Assembly: GCA_965234335.1 (NCBI GenBank)
Contig: OZ248427.1
Span: 113,432-177,431 of the forward strand
Direction: 5' to 3'
DNA: 64,000 bases
DNA from: Leadbetterella lacustris
Lineage (GTDB): Bacteria; Bacteroidota; Bacteroidia; Cytophagales; Spirosomataceae
The first letter of the stretch is position 1. Each line of letters starts with the position of its first letter. Below the pieces are notes generated by a model. The model was not told where the DNA came from. It did no database searches and worked only from the letters and a program-made list of their open reading frames with translations. Positions 1-9,197 of the stretch are shown here, one piece after another. The translations under genes were made by a program, and so were the position numbers.

Positions 1-560
1 GGTGCTATCATGAAAGACCCTTCGCCAGACTTGGGAGCGTATTTACGACGAACGATGCGATGGATATAATATTTGGCAGGCTCCATTTCGAGTTCTTCTG
101 TGATTTCATCAGCCACATGCACCATGTCTGTCAAATCGCCACTTGGCTCAATGATGGTCTCTCTTACTTCTAAATGCGTAGGCAGAGTCCCGCGACCTGG
201 ATGTTTCGCCTTTTCCTTCTTAGTTTTCGCCTCTTTTTCAAGCTGAGTGGTTTGTACAGCTTGCTCTACTTCTTTTTGGTCTACCTCGAAAGGGAGACTA
301 AGCTGACCCTCGGGTGTAGCAGTAAAACGCTCTCTCTTTTGGCCGAATATCATTCGCTTCAGCCAAGCAATCTCTGAGTCTTTTTGCAGAATCTCAGCGT
401 CCTTTTTTGAAAGCGTGACAGCACGCTCCGAAAGAGTACTTTCTTGCTTTTGTACAAGATTTTTGAGTCGCATATTCTCCTCCAAAATAGAGGCTATTTC
501 TCTTTCAGATAGCAATTTGAGGTCGTTTTTTGTTGATATAAAAATACGAAAAGTAAGCAT
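1..560 (-). CDS. tnpC: IS66 family transposase TnpC, N-terminal part
   Basis: Partial gene, open from an ATG at 560 to the left edge (about 186 codons). The N-terminal ~65 residues form a Leu/Glu/Lys-rich coiled coil (LSEREIASILEENMRLKNLV), followed by the family hallmark LKRMIFGQKRERF. Next comes a charged linker and the KHPGRGTLPTHLEVRE segment, where the IS66 zinc-binding region normally begins. TnpC is the DDE transposase of IS66 elements; the catalytic domain would lie outside the window. The start at 560 was chosen because it precedes the coiled coil directly; the gap to tnpB is 38 bp. No disruption is visible in the part present, so the element may be intact. Confidence 0.85.
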   Translation of the reverse strand, partial: MLTFRIFISTKNDLKLLSEREIASILEENMRLKNLVQKQESTLSERAVTLSKKDAEILQKDSEIAWLKRMIFGQKRERFTATPEGQLSLPFEVDQKEVEQAVQTTQLEKEAKTKKEKAKHPGRGTLPTHLEVRETIIEPSGDLTDMVHVADEITEELEMEPAKYYIHRIVRRKYAPKSGEGSFMIA

Positions 561-598
561 ACTTTCAAACAAAAAATACAAATTTTTTCGTAATTTCT

Positions 599-937
599 TT
601 ACTCATATCTTCTCCTTTTTTTAAGACCTACATAGCTGATTCCTTCCACTATTAACACCAGCTCCGGCCAGCTTAAATTGCAATCCGTGTTCGTTTTTTC
701 GGGCAAACTAAATCGCCCTGCCTCTAGGCGTTTTTGAAATAGCACCAGACCGCCTCGCTCCCAATGGAGCAGCTTCATCTGATTGCGTTGCTTATTGATA
801 AATACAAAAACGCTGCCTTCCATTGGACTACGTCCCAGCTCATTGGTCACCAAGCCACTCAGTCCGTCGAAACCCTTACGCATGTCGCAGCTTCCTTTAT
901 ATAAATAATACTGATGCTGGCTTCCTAAGCTAAACAT
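599..937 (-). CDS. tnpB: IS66 family accessory protein TnpB
   Basis: 112 residues, the usual size of TnpB of IS66 elements (IS66 Orf2, PF05717). Family signatures are visible: a start near FSLGSQHQYYLY, then DMRKGFDGLSGLV, then the conserved GSVFVFINKQRNQMKLLHW block and the GRFSLPE motif. TnpB is required for IS66 transposition together with TnpA and TnpC, though its biochemical role is not settled. Its first codons overlap the end of tnpA by 8 bp, consistent with translational coupling. Intact. Confidence 0.93.
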   Translation of the reverse strand: MFSLGSQHQYYLYKGSCDMRKGFDGLSGLVTNELGRSPMEGSVFVFINKQRNQMKLLHWERGGLVLFQKRLEAGRFSLPEKTNTDCNLSWPELVLIVEGISYVGLKKRRRYE

Positions 938-1190
938 TTAAAAGGGCCTTTAAGTCTTTAATTGCAATACCGGGGTAAAGTTTAAGCCGAACACCGCTGG
1001 GATAGATTATCTCCATAGATTGGGCTGGAATACCTGTGGAGATCCGTACAAATCCCGGTGTCTCTTGCTTGACTAATTTCTGCTTCCAATATCGTACCGT
1101 GTGAGGTTTAATATCATTCTCTCTACAGTATTGGGCTATACTAAGGCCGCTTTGTTCTATTTTCTGAAGTATCTCTTGCCAATCTTCCAT
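930..1190 (-). CDS. tnpA: IS66 family transposase subunit TnpA
   Basis: 86-residue helix-turn-helix protein and first gene of the IS66 element. The N-terminal half has the typical TnpA layout: W..ILQKIEQSGLSIAQYCRENDI..HTVRYWKQKL, a predicted DNA-binding HTH at about residues 14-40. The C-terminal half ends IYPSGVRLKLYPG, also typical of this family (PF01527/IS66 OrfA group). The start at 1190 is the first ATG and gives the usual length. It is expected to bind the element ends. Confidence 0.9.
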   Translation of the reverse strand: MEDWQEILQKIEQSGLSIAQYCRENDIKPHTVRYWKQKLVKQETPGFVRISTGIPAQSMEIIYPSGVRLKLYPGIAIKDLKALLNV

Positions 1191-1263
1191 GTCTTTGCTT
1201 TTTTAACAGCAAAGTTCAGGTAAATCTAGGCTCTGGTAAAGATGTGCTTGCTTGTGGGGATAC

Positions 1264-1540
1264 CGAAGGTTTTCGGGCCACAAAGCTTAAAGTTTAAAAA
1301 AGTACTGGAAAACTGAAACCTCATACCTAAAACAGATGGAATGGGGTAAGGGGATTTTTGACCTTTTATTGAGCTAAAACACGACTTTTTAGTAGAAATA
1401 CAAAAACGGAAGCATAAAACCACCTACTTATACACCTACAAAAAACGCCACTAAAATCACCTGAGTGGCTACTTTGCGGACTTTGATGCCGCACCAGTTT
1501 CGTCGAAGAAGCGTTGAAGCTTCCAGAATAGCAAAAAGAC
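1264..1540. repeat. Dispersed ~270-bp repeat, copy A
   Basis: Aligns in the same orientation with 19609-19869. The start (GTTTTCGGGnCACAAAGCTT, then AAGTTTAAAAAAGTAC) and the end (a 30-nt block, 1464-1493, identical to 19794-19823) are well conserved; the middle is diverged. The right end can fold: GCTACTTTG near 1468 faces a partly complementary CAGAATAGC at 1524-1532. No protein is recognisable in either orientation. Together with 1190-1263 and 1541-1588 this covers most of the gene-free gap after the IS66 genes. Confidence 0.75.
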
Positions 1541-1582
1541 CCCAAGTAGAGGGGTCTTTAGTGGGGTCTTTCTTCTATTCTG
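1524..1582. terminator. Nested hairpin, probable bidirectional terminator
   Basis: AAGACCCC (1536-1543) pairs with GGGGTCTT (1551-1558) around a 7-nt loop, flanked by an A-run on one side and T-rich sequence on the other. An outer pair, CAGAATAG (1524-1531) with CTATTCTG (1575-1582), encloses it. It lies at the junction of dispersed repeat copy A with the flank of the ATPase-helicase island and could stop transcription arriving from the minus-strand helicase gene. Confidence 0.55.
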
Positions 1583-1588
1583 CTAAAT

Positions 1589-1740
1589 GTTAGCACTTCG
1601 CCCTTCTTTACTGTCGTGGTTATTCGTTGTCATTTCGTGTCTGTTTTAGTGCGTTGGCTTGGTGGCTCTTTTGCTGTTTTTTTGCTTCGCATTGTGCGGT
1701 TGGAAAAACTGCAAATGTGCCACCATATGCGTTGGCATTA
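1589..1740. repeat. Downstream flank of the ATPase-helicase unit: imperfect inverted repeats with GTTRGCW heptamers
   Basis: Contains GTTAGCACT (1589-1597), whose inverse AGTGCTAAC lies at 9401-9409 on the other side of the two-gene unit. The word GCGTTGGC occurs twice in direct orientation (1651-1658 and 1729-1736). Between these, TTGGTGGCTCTTTTGC (1659-1674) can pair imperfectly with GCAAATGTGCCACCA (1711-1725). The layout of short conserved words bracketing an imperfect palindrome recalls integron attC sites, but the heptamers do not match the classical GTTRRRY core exactly. Confidence 0.45.
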
Positions 1741-4026
1741 GTATTTTAATTGTTTCATGAATTCCTTTAGTGTTATTGTCGTAATATTTAGCCCTTTTGC
1801 CTTAATCTGTAAACCATTGTCAGAGGTAAGCATAATGGGGTTTTCACTACTGTACTTTAATGCAACTGATAGAATAAAATTGTCTGGTGATTTTTTGTTG
1901 AAGTCGTTTGGAAGCAAAGTCAAATCTGCTGTGTCCATTTTAATACCACGTTTGTCAATACTCTCGTTAATTTGTCTCAATGCCTTTTGAACATTTTTCT
2001 TTTGTTCTTCGGTCAATGATATTTTCAAGTAATCCAATTCGTCTATGACTTTTGCAGAAAGTACAATACTGAATTTTGGGTCAATTTTTGAAATAATGTC
2101 TGGTTGGTCAACGAATACATTTGTGTCGATGATGTAAATATTTTCCTTGTCTTTGTTTATTTCTTTTTTAGGCTTTTCAAACTGTGATAGGTCAATTTTT
2201 CCAAGTACTTTTAAGCCTGCTGTGTTTTCTGATTCCTTTTGAATGATTTCGGTAGTTGCTGGAATTTGACTTGGGAAAACAACTTCCTTTGTTTTTTGTA
2301 GATATGTCTTTACATTATCATTAATATTAGGAAAGAAGGAGCTGATGTTATCATCGGTTATTATAAGTGTGCATAATTTAGCTCTTGAAGTAGCCACATT
2401 AAAGCGATTTGCTTGTAATGCAGATGGAATACTCTCTGTGGGAATAAAGAAAATTGTAAAGTCAGTTGTCAAGCCCTGAATTCTGTCAATAGTTTCCACC
2501 AAAACATTTTCGGTGACAGCACACTTGGAATAAATTTCCCTCTGTAAAAAGCGAACTGAATCTCTATTAAAAGCCAATACCGAAATTTCTGTTGAGACAT
2601 CTTCTTTATCCTTTATGAGATGAATCTTAATAAATTGTTTGAGTTGAGTTACTATGTCTACAATAAATTGAGAACATTCTTTTGAAGGAATTTTTCCGTC
2701 TGGCAGTTGAAATTTTATCAAAGTCGTTCCGCCATTGGTTTGAAATGATTTTTCAAGCAATGGAAAGTTTGAAAAGTTCAAAGGCAATTCTGCATTTGAT
2801 TTACTTTTCAATTGTCCTGAATAAAATGAGTTGGTTGCATCAACACTGTTTTGAGTTAGTCGATAAGAATCAGTGAGAATGTATTGTTTGGAAGTTGGAA
2901 GAAAGAAACTGATTGCTTCCAGTCCACAAATCATCCAATGAAAATTGTTTGTGTCTTCGGGTGCATACTCTTTGTGAAAGATTGGCTCAAGTTGTTTGAT
3001 GTCGCCAATGATGATACACTTCTTTCCAAGTTTTCTTGCTAAGGCAATGGTGGATAAAAATGCCTGACTTGCTTCCTCAATAATTATGTAATCAAAGTGA
3101 GTGTCTTCAATTGCTTTAGTGGCAATTTGGCTCATGACATAATAGGTTGACAAAAGCATTTGCGGTTTTTGTTGGGCCAAACTTTTAAATGCTTTGATAC
3201 CTTTTATTTTCTTGTTCTTGCTTTCATCAGCAGTCAAAGCGGACTTGTAAATTTTTCCTTCACTCAAAGCCGTTTTCAAATGTTCCTTTTCAGCTAACTC
3301 AATCAATGCTCTGTTTGTCAATGCAGTTACAAGAATTCTGTAATCAGCCTTTAAGAATACACTGCAAAGTTGTGCCATTAAAAATGTCTTGCCAGTTCCT
3401 GGCGGTCCCTGAATTATTATTATTTCTTTTTCAATCAGGTCGGTTTGAATTTGAGTAACAATACTTTCACCAACTAATAATGGTTGCGGATTCCAATTCG
3501 GGATTCCAATTTCCAAATTCAAAATCTCATCACCATTTGGTTTAGTTTCCTTTAGAAAGAACAGGAGATTTGCTATATATTCAATTGGTTCTTCAGGTGG
3601 CCCGAAATAAATAAGAATATCCTTTTGAAGTTTACTTACATCATCTTCTGATATGCCTGAAAAGCCCACTGTCGTATATTCATCTTCGTATTTATAGTAT
3701 ATTGATTTTGCGTCAAAGGACAAGTATCTTCCTTCAATGTAAAGTCCCTCATAGGTTAGGGAATTCCATTTTTGAAAATTTTGTTTCTCAATACTGGGAA
3801 CGAAGCCAACAAGTGTTTCATTTTTTCTTGGCGGTAAACAAATTTTGTTGTTGAATTTTACAAGTATGTTGCCTCTATCTGAATCATACCCAACAAATTT
3901 TGAAACATATAAACTGCCTTCTTTTAGCATTGAAGCAGCTGTCTTTTGCAAAATCAAATCCCACTTCGCTTGAATGTAAAGCAACTCTTTTTGAAATAAG
4001 GTAATATGTGAAAGTTGATTTATCAT
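1738..4026 (-). CDS. Superfamily 1 (UPF1-like) helicase fused to a C-terminal PIN nuclease domain
   Basis: 762 residues. Residues 1-190 have no motif I recognise. Residues ~195-560 are an SF1 helicase of the UPF1/AAA_12 type: Walker A GPPGTGKT (207-214), motif II IIEEASQ (315-321, Glu-Glu in place of Asp-Glu), motif III GDIKQLEP (341-348), motif V/VI ETIDRIQG (511-518) and NVATSRAK (543-550). Residues ~628-762 are a PIN domain with the expected acidic residues: D634 (IIDTNVF), E663 (IDELDYL), D715 (SPDNF) and D736 (TSDNG). The family suggests ATP-driven RNA or DNA unwinding coupled to RNA cleavage. The ATG lies inside the end of the upstream ATPase gene (4-bp ATGA overlap), so the two are probably co-translated. 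The fusion plus partner is reminiscent of phage-defence operons; I know no named system with exactly this pair. Confidence 0.85.
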   Translation of the reverse strand: MINQLSHITLFQKELLYIQAKWDLILQKTAASMLKEGSLYVSKFVGYDSDRGNILVKFNNKICLPPRKNETLVGFVPSIEKQNFQKWNSLTYEGLYIEGRYLSFDAKSIYYKYEDEYTTVGFSGISEDDVSKLQKDILIYFGPPEEPIEYIANLLFFLKETKPNGDEILNLEIGIPNWNPQPLLVGESIVTQIQTDLIEKEIIIIQGPPGTGKTFLMAQLCSVFLKADYRILVTALTNRALIELAEKEHLKTALSEGKIYKSALTADESKNKKIKGIKAFKSLAQQKPQMLLSTYYVMSQIATKAIEDTHFDYIIIEEASQAFLSTIALARKLGKKCIIIGDIKQLEPIFHKEYAPEDTNNFHWMICGLEAISFFLPTSKQYILTDSYRLTQNSVDATNSFYSGQLKSKSNAELPLNFSNFPLLEKSFQTNGGTTLIKFQLPDGKIPSKECSQFIVDIVTQLKQFIKIHLIKDKEDVSTEISVLAFNRDSVRFLQREIYSKCAVTENVLVETIDRIQGLTTDFTIFFIPTESIPSALQANRFNVATSRAKLCTLIITDDNISSFFPNINDNVKTYLQKTKEVVFPSQIPATTEIIQKESENTAGLKVLGKIDLSQFEKPKKEINKDKENIYIIDTNVFVDQPDIISKIDPKFSIVLSAKVIDELDYLKISLTEEQKKNVQKALRQINESIDKRGIKMDTADLTLLPNDFNKKSPDNFILSVALKYSSENPIMLTSDNGLQIKAKGLNITTITLKEFMKQLKY

Positions 4027-7000
4027 ATTAATTCGCTGGCTTCATTATCAATTTCAGTTTCGTGATTTGGTTGATTATTTCTTTCAATGAGATTCAATGT
4101 TCTTGCAATTTTTTTGTTCGGGTCAACAAGTAACATTTTGAAATTGCCATTCATTGAGTTCAGTTTTACAAAGTCATAAACCTCATTGATATTACCGCTA
4201 TTTTCATGAAAATAAATGTGATGATAATTTACTTTTAGTAATTCATCAAATGTATATTCAAATAGGTTATTTAATCCTCTTCCAAAATCAATTACCATCA
4301 CACACCCATTTTTCACATTTTCAATCTCACTAAACTTGATATATGCGAAACTACCTCTTGCACTATGAAATATATATTTTATTCCGTTAATTATAATTGT
4401 ATTTGCTACTATATTATCAGAATCAAATTCTTTATTTTTCTTTTTCAAAAATTTTAATTTAACTAAATCATTCAGAGCATTTCTATGGCTATCTGATGAA
4501 ATATCACCGACACCAATTAATAGGTTCTCCAAGGCAATAATTACATCATTTGGATAGTAATTCTTTAATTCATCAATATCAAACTTCAAATCTTTTTCAA
4601 ACTCATTCTCACTTGGCGGTTGTGGTGGTTTTGGTTCATACTCTGCCTTAAATCTTAATAAACTATCATACTCATTGGGTGGTAATATTCTTCCCAACGA
4701 TTTTAAAACACTATCAGCATCTTTAGAAACATAGTAAACCCCGTCTGATTCAAACTCATAACCTTTCCGTTCTAGTGGGATATTTTCGTTTTCAAAACTG
4801 ATATGTCGTGGTTTTTCTCCAATAAATAAATAAACCTTAATTGACTTGTCATTAATTTTCTTCCAATCAATAAAGTATTGCTCTTTCCATTCTTCTATGT
4901 CTTGTAATTCTGCTACACTGATAATTTCATTGGGTATTTGCACTTGTTTGAAACTTTCATTGAAAACAAAATCTGCCGGATAACAACTTCGTTTGACTAA
5001 ATTCTTATTGGACTTTTCGTGTAATGTAAAAATCTTTTTCAAATGAATTTCATAATCGTTCAACTTGTCAAGTTCTGAATCACAAATTAAAAAGTTTTCT
5101 GTTTCGACTAGTTTGATTTTGTAACAAATATTGTGTTCGGTATCAAATGAATCAACGAATAAATAGAGATTGTTGTCAGTTGGGATTTTGTGTTTGTAAA
5201 TATTTTTTATTGCTTCAAGATGTTTTTCATGCTTCAATGAAATTTGTTTTTCATAAAGCCACTGCAAAGTGTTATGAAGCAATTTGGAACTTATGTTTGG
5301 AATATCCTCAAATAACTTTTCGGGTGAATTGTTTTCAAAATATTTTCGCAATTCAATTGCTGAATTGCTTGTGTCGTTAATTCCAATGACAACGCTGAAA
5401 GAAATCTTTTCAGCATCTGCTCCCAAAAATGTTTTGTAAAAGGAAGGAAGATTTTCATCGGCTATTGCATAATCATTGGTTAAAAACTTTTCATTTTTCT
5501 GAAATCCAACAAAGTTGAAAATGCTATCAATTTTGTTGGATGTAAATTTTTCTTTGTCAGTTGTCCAAATGTCAAAAACAAATTCTACCAAACTTGTTTT
5601 TTCTGCATCGTTAAGTTCCTCTTTGAAAAGGGAAGTGTCCAATTCACCTTTGTCAGATAATTTATATTCCGATGAAATACTTCTGTTGCAATATTGAATT
5701 TCTATGTCAGCATATTTTTCAAGTAGAATTTGAGTTGGTTTAATGAATGAAATGAATTTTTTAAAAAATAGATTACTTAGATTTTGTTTTTTACTATTTG
5801 TTTCAACAGCAAAAGAGGTTAAATCAACACTGCTATTTTCCATAGAATAAATAAATAGAAATTCTACCTGCCTACTGGTTAAAGGGATAGTGTTGTAGTC
5901 CAATATTGAATCATAAACTTCTTGTGGCATAATTTCTTCTTCTATCCCAAAAAATAATTTCAATTTAATTTCATCTAAGCCTACTTCGGAATATTGCCTT
6001 AAGAAATGAGAAGTATATTCATTTCTAATATCCACTATATTATTCGGAAGTAAATCAGCTAAGGAAAATACTTTATTCCCTATGGTAATTTCGCCTTTAG
6101 ACTTTGCCACTTCAAATTTTTCCTCACCAACTTTAAGTTTGAATTTGCTTCTCACCAGTGGGATTTCTTCAATTGTAAAAACCCCTTTATGTTCTCCTGT
6201 GCCTAAACACCATTCCAATATTTTATAAACTGAACTCTCAATATCAATTTCGGAATTAATCGGAATCAGAATTTCACTTTGCTCATTTATGTATTCTTTC
6301 TGTGAAATTGAATCAGATAGGTATTTGAAAATTTCTGTTGGTTTGGTTAATTGTTCCTTGTCTTTTAATAGAAGTGAGGAAAATCCATTTTGCTGTGTGA
6401 GAATTTCTTTTGTTTCCCCGAAACTGTCTTTCAAAGCATAGGGTAAAATTTTGTATTTCGCTTTTAGTGATTCTGTTGATTTAATAAGTTCTACAACTTC
6501 CTTTCGAATTTTGTTTACTTGAAAAATATCCGCTGTTCTTTGTTCAATCAAATAAATTTCCTTCTCCTTTACTGAAATTATGAAATGCTTGAAAAATTCT
6601 TCGTGAATTTTTGAAAGAGAAAAATTGACAAATTCAATTACATCTTCCTTGTTAAGTTCAATAGGTGTCTTAGAAGTTAGTGTTCTTGTCAATAAATTAT
6701 CATTATCACTAATCCTAAATACTCCGCCTTCCTTTGAAAGAAACCCTAAAGCATCTTTGCTTGGTATTTCCAAATCAAAAATTGTTTTGATAGCATTCTT
6801 GATTTTTTCATATTGACAATCGCTAAGAGTTTTATGAAAGTAAGTCTCACTGCTATTTTGGAAGCCGATTGTTTCATTCACAAAAACAATTGGAAGATTA
6901 GTATAGGACAATGTCGGATTTGAAGAAAGATTTTTATAGGTTTCAACTTTATTGTAGAACGCTTTTACATCTTTCTTCACTTCTTCAAGTGTAATTATGC

Positions 7001-9197
7001 TTGCCCAGTTACAGTAAATGAAACTGAAAATCTGAACATCGTCTTTAATTAAGAATAAATCAAGTTCGGGATAATATTCGGAATCAAGTATGGAGAATTT
7101 GCTAAGCCATGCAGGATATTCTTTATTTGGTTTTAATAGGTTACTCAAACTCTCAAATCCAAAACTGTTTTTAAAATACTTTTCTGACTGTAACTGAGGA
7201 ATTGGTTGCAATGAAAATGTTTGAAAAACATTTTTCTTTTCATGGCTGTCAAGTTCAATGGTTAGTGATTTTGTTCTGACTTCATTGAAAAGGTCTGTCT
7301 GTTTCAAGTTTAGCCCCAATGATTGGAATAATTTTGGATAAGTTTTTTCTATATCAATTTCTGATGTTACATGTTCTAATTTTTCTAATTCGCTTTTAAT
7401 TTTGAAAGTGGTTGTAGAATGGAATACAAGATTTTGTGGTTTTTCTTCTGAATCTACTCCATCAATTTTTGAGGCATCATCATTTGCTGAATAGAATTCA
7501 TTGTCAGAGAATTTGAAAAGTTTTAGCAGCCTTAATTTTGATACATCTTTTAAATCAGAAATCTCCAACTCAGCAAGAAATTCAGATTGGGAATTTGCTG
7601 ATAATCTAACAAACCAATTGTTGAAAGAAACTTCATCTGCATTTGAAATGCAAGTTATTAAATCCCATTTTTCAATTTTGTATTCTTTTAAGACGGTTGT
7701 AATATAAAGTAGATTTTTATTGCCCTCGCCCTGCCAGTGGAAGAATTTCCTTTTTATTCCCCAATCACTTAGCTTAAATGAAATATTTACATTTTCATTT
7801 TTTGCAACAATTTCAGTTGATGAACTAACACCGTCTTCATCATTTGGAATAAAATCCTTTGTAATTGATACTAAATCTTGATAAAGATTTAAAAAATGTT
7901 CATGTGTTTGCTCTGGTTTGTTCGACAAATATATAGACAAAAATATTTGTCTATACTTTTCAATATTGTTGACTCTATAGTCAGATAATTTCACCTTAAG
8001 TTCAGATATGAGATAGTTGAGTAGTAGGTTGTTTCGACTATCACCTTGCAGTTCTCTTCTACTCTTTTCAATTATAAAAGCATCTGAGTGAATAATAAAA
8101 TTAAAACCAACAGTTTCCTTTTCCATTGGGAAGAACTTAAAAAAGTTTGATGTTTTCTTTTTTAATACTTCATTTTGTGGATTAGATTCGTAACCAAAAA
8201 TTATTTGAATCGGTGTTGTACTATTATAATCAATAATTTGGCGGTATATTTCATTGGTTGAATCAATTTCGATTATTTCAGTGTTTAATTTACTAACTTC
8301 TAATACATCGCTTTGCAAGAAAATTTTTGAAAAAGGGCGATTTTTTGAGCTATGTTGAAGAAAGTTTAATGTGTATTGAATTCCTTTTTCAAGTTTTTGT
8401 AAGTCATCTTTTATTTTTTGACTTTTATTTTTGCCAAGTTTAATATAGAAAAGCGAGCCTCTTGAAAATTCTTTTAAGTCAAAATGGTATTGAACAAACA
8501 AGTACTTAACGAATTTAACAAGGTTATTTACTTCTGATTTCTTTAGTAATTCCTTTGTTTCGTTGTTCTTTAGGTCATAAACAGTATCGTTAAGTTGTAT
8601 TGGAAAGCAGGTTAGTAAAATTTTAAATAGCCAAGGTGATTCACTGTCAATGCTATCGTCAAATTCTAAATTCAATTCCTCATCATCAATGAAATTTGTA
8701 ATTTGTAGTTTGTTATTCCAACTAAATATAATTGGACCTTCATTCTGCTTTATTTCTTCAAATCCATCATGTTCACCTACTAATCTGTGAATTATTTTGA
8801 ACCCAACACCAAATCTACCTATGTCACCTTCTGATTTATTACTGTCACCCTCATTAAGAATAGCTATAACATTTTCTTTTTTAAATGATAGCCCATCATT
8901 AAATGCAATAAGATTTTCATTATCATAAAATAAACCAAAGGTTGTAGACTCACAGTCAATTGCATTTTGAATAAACTCATAAACACCTTGTGTGTCCTGT
9001 GCAAGATTTAATAATCCTTTGAGTTTGTTGTCAAATCCATTATCAATTTTACCATGTATTATCTTAAAAAAACCTGATTTAGTCTTATGTTCATCGTATA
9101 ATCCAAGAAAATTTTCGTCAACTTTATTATTGCCTTTTGTATCAGGGTCGTCATTCTTAACCCAAGTGCGGAATTCTCTGATGTTTTTAATTTTCAT
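4023..9197 (-). CDS. Giant GHKL (Hsp90/sacsin-like) ATPase-domain protein
   Basis: 1724 residues. The N-terminal domain carries the GHKL ATP-binding boxes: N-box EFIQNAID (74-81), G1 box FNDG (99-102), and G2 box GRFGVGFK (127-134). The spacing and the 'EFIQNAID..GRFGVGFK' style match sacsin N-terminal/Hsp90-like repeat ATPases. The rest, ~1500 residues, is a mixed alpha/beta region rich in Phe, Lys, Asn and Glu without motifs I recognise. The last ~190 residues (from about LKFDIDELKNYYPNDVI) look like a separate domain after a Pro-rich linker (PKPPQPPSE). No membrane segment or signal is visible, so it should be cytoplasmic. It precedes and overlaps the helicase-PIN gene by 4 bp. The DNA is visibly more A/T-rich than the core genes here, which suggests transfer. 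Proteins of this type occur in several bacterial immune systems, where the ATPase is thought to sense or remodel a target. Confidence 0.8.
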   Translation of the reverse strand: MKIKNIREFRTWVKNDDPDTKGNNKVDENFLGLYDEHKTKSGFFKIIHGKIDNGFDNKLKGLLNLAQDTQGVYEFIQNAIDCESTTFGLFYDNENLIAFNDGLSFKKENVIAILNEGDSNKSEGDIGRFGVGFKIIHRLVGEHDGFEEIKQNEGPIIFSWNNKLQITNFIDDEELNLEFDDSIDSESPWLFKILLTCFPIQLNDTVYDLKNNETKELLKKSEVNNLVKFVKYLFVQYHFDLKEFSRGSLFYIKLGKNKSQKIKDDLQKLEKGIQYTLNFLQHSSKNRPFSKIFLQSDVLEVSKLNTEIIEIDSTNEIYRQIIDYNSTTPIQIIFGYESNPQNEVLKKKTSNFFKFFPMEKETVGFNFIIHSDAFIIEKSRRELQGDSRNNLLLNYLISELKVKLSDYRVNNIEKYRQIFLSIYLSNKPEQTHEHFLNLYQDLVSITKDFIPNDEDGVSSSTEIVAKNENVNISFKLSDWGIKRKFFHWQGEGNKNLLYITTVLKEYKIEKWDLITCISNADEVSFNNWFVRLSANSQSEFLAELEISDLKDVSKLRLLKLFKFSDNEFYSANDDASKIDGVDSEEKPQNLVFHSTTTFKIKSELEKLEHVTSEIDIEKTYPKLFQSLGLNLKQTDLFNEVRTKSLTIELDSHEKKNVFQTFSLQPIPQLQSEKYFKNSFGFESLSNLLKPNKEYPAWLSKFSILDSEYYPELDLFLIKDDVQIFSFIYCNWASIITLEEVKKDVKAFYNKVETYKNLSSNPTLSYTNLPIVFVNETIGFQNSSETYFHKTLSDCQYEKIKNAIKTIFDLEIPSKDALGFLSKEGGVFRISDNDNLLTRTLTSKTPIELNKEDVIEFVNFSLSKIHEEFFKHFIISVKEKEIYLIEQRTADIFQVNKIRKEVVELIKSTESLKAKYKILPYALKDSFGETKEILTQQNGFSSLLLKDKEQLTKPTEIFKYLSDSISQKEYINEQSEILIPINSEIDIESSVYKILEWCLGTGEHKGVFTIEEIPLVRSKFKLKVGEEKFEVAKSKGEITIGNKVFSLADLLPNNIVDIRNEYTSHFLRQYSEVGLDEIKLKLFFGIEEEIMPQEVYDSILDYNTIPLTSRQVEFLFIYSMENSSVDLTSFAVETNSKKQNLSNLFFKKFISFIKPTQILLEKYADIEIQYCNRSISSEYKLSDKGELDTSLFKEELNDAEKTSLVEFVFDIWTTDKEKFTSNKIDSIFNFVGFQKNEKFLTNDYAIADENLPSFYKTFLGADAEKISFSVVIGINDTSNSAIELRKYFENNSPEKLFEDIPNISSKLLHNTLQWLYEKQISLKHEKHLEAIKNIYKHKIPTDNNLYLFVDSFDTEHNICYKIKLVETENFLICDSELDKLNDYEIHLKKIFTLHEKSNKNLVKRSCYPADFVFNESFKQVQIPNEIISVAELQDIEEWKEQYFIDWKKINDKSIKVYLFIGEKPRHISFENENIPLERKGYEFESDGVYYVSKDADSVLKSLGRILPPNEYDSLLRFKAEYEPKPPQPPSENEFEKDLKFDIDELKNYYPNDVIIALENLLIGVGDISSDSHRNALNDLVKLKFLKKKNKEFDSDNIVANTIIINGIKYIFHSARGSFAYIKFSEIENVKNGCVMVIDFGRGLNNLFEYTFDELLKVNYHHIYFHENSGNINEVYDFVKLNSMNGNFKMLLVDPNKKIARTLNLIERNNQPNHETEIDNEASELI

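Larger units (their letters stand above)
1..1200 (-). mobile_element. IS66-family insertion sequence, 5' part (runs off the left edge)
   Basis: Three consecutive minus-strand genes have the order and spacing of the IS66 family: tnpA (86 aa), tnpB (112 aa, 8-bp overlap with tnpA) and the start of tnpC. The element is cut by the window edge, so one end is missing. I could not locate a terminal inverted repeat beyond the tnpA start with confidence; the outer end probably lies between about 1195 and 1262, where a separate dispersed repeat begins. Confidence 0.85.

Noticed and set aside
1226..1423. 65-codon minus-strand frame in repeat copy A
   Set aside because: The corresponding frame in copy B is not preserved, so the conserved parts are DNA or RNA elements and not protein.
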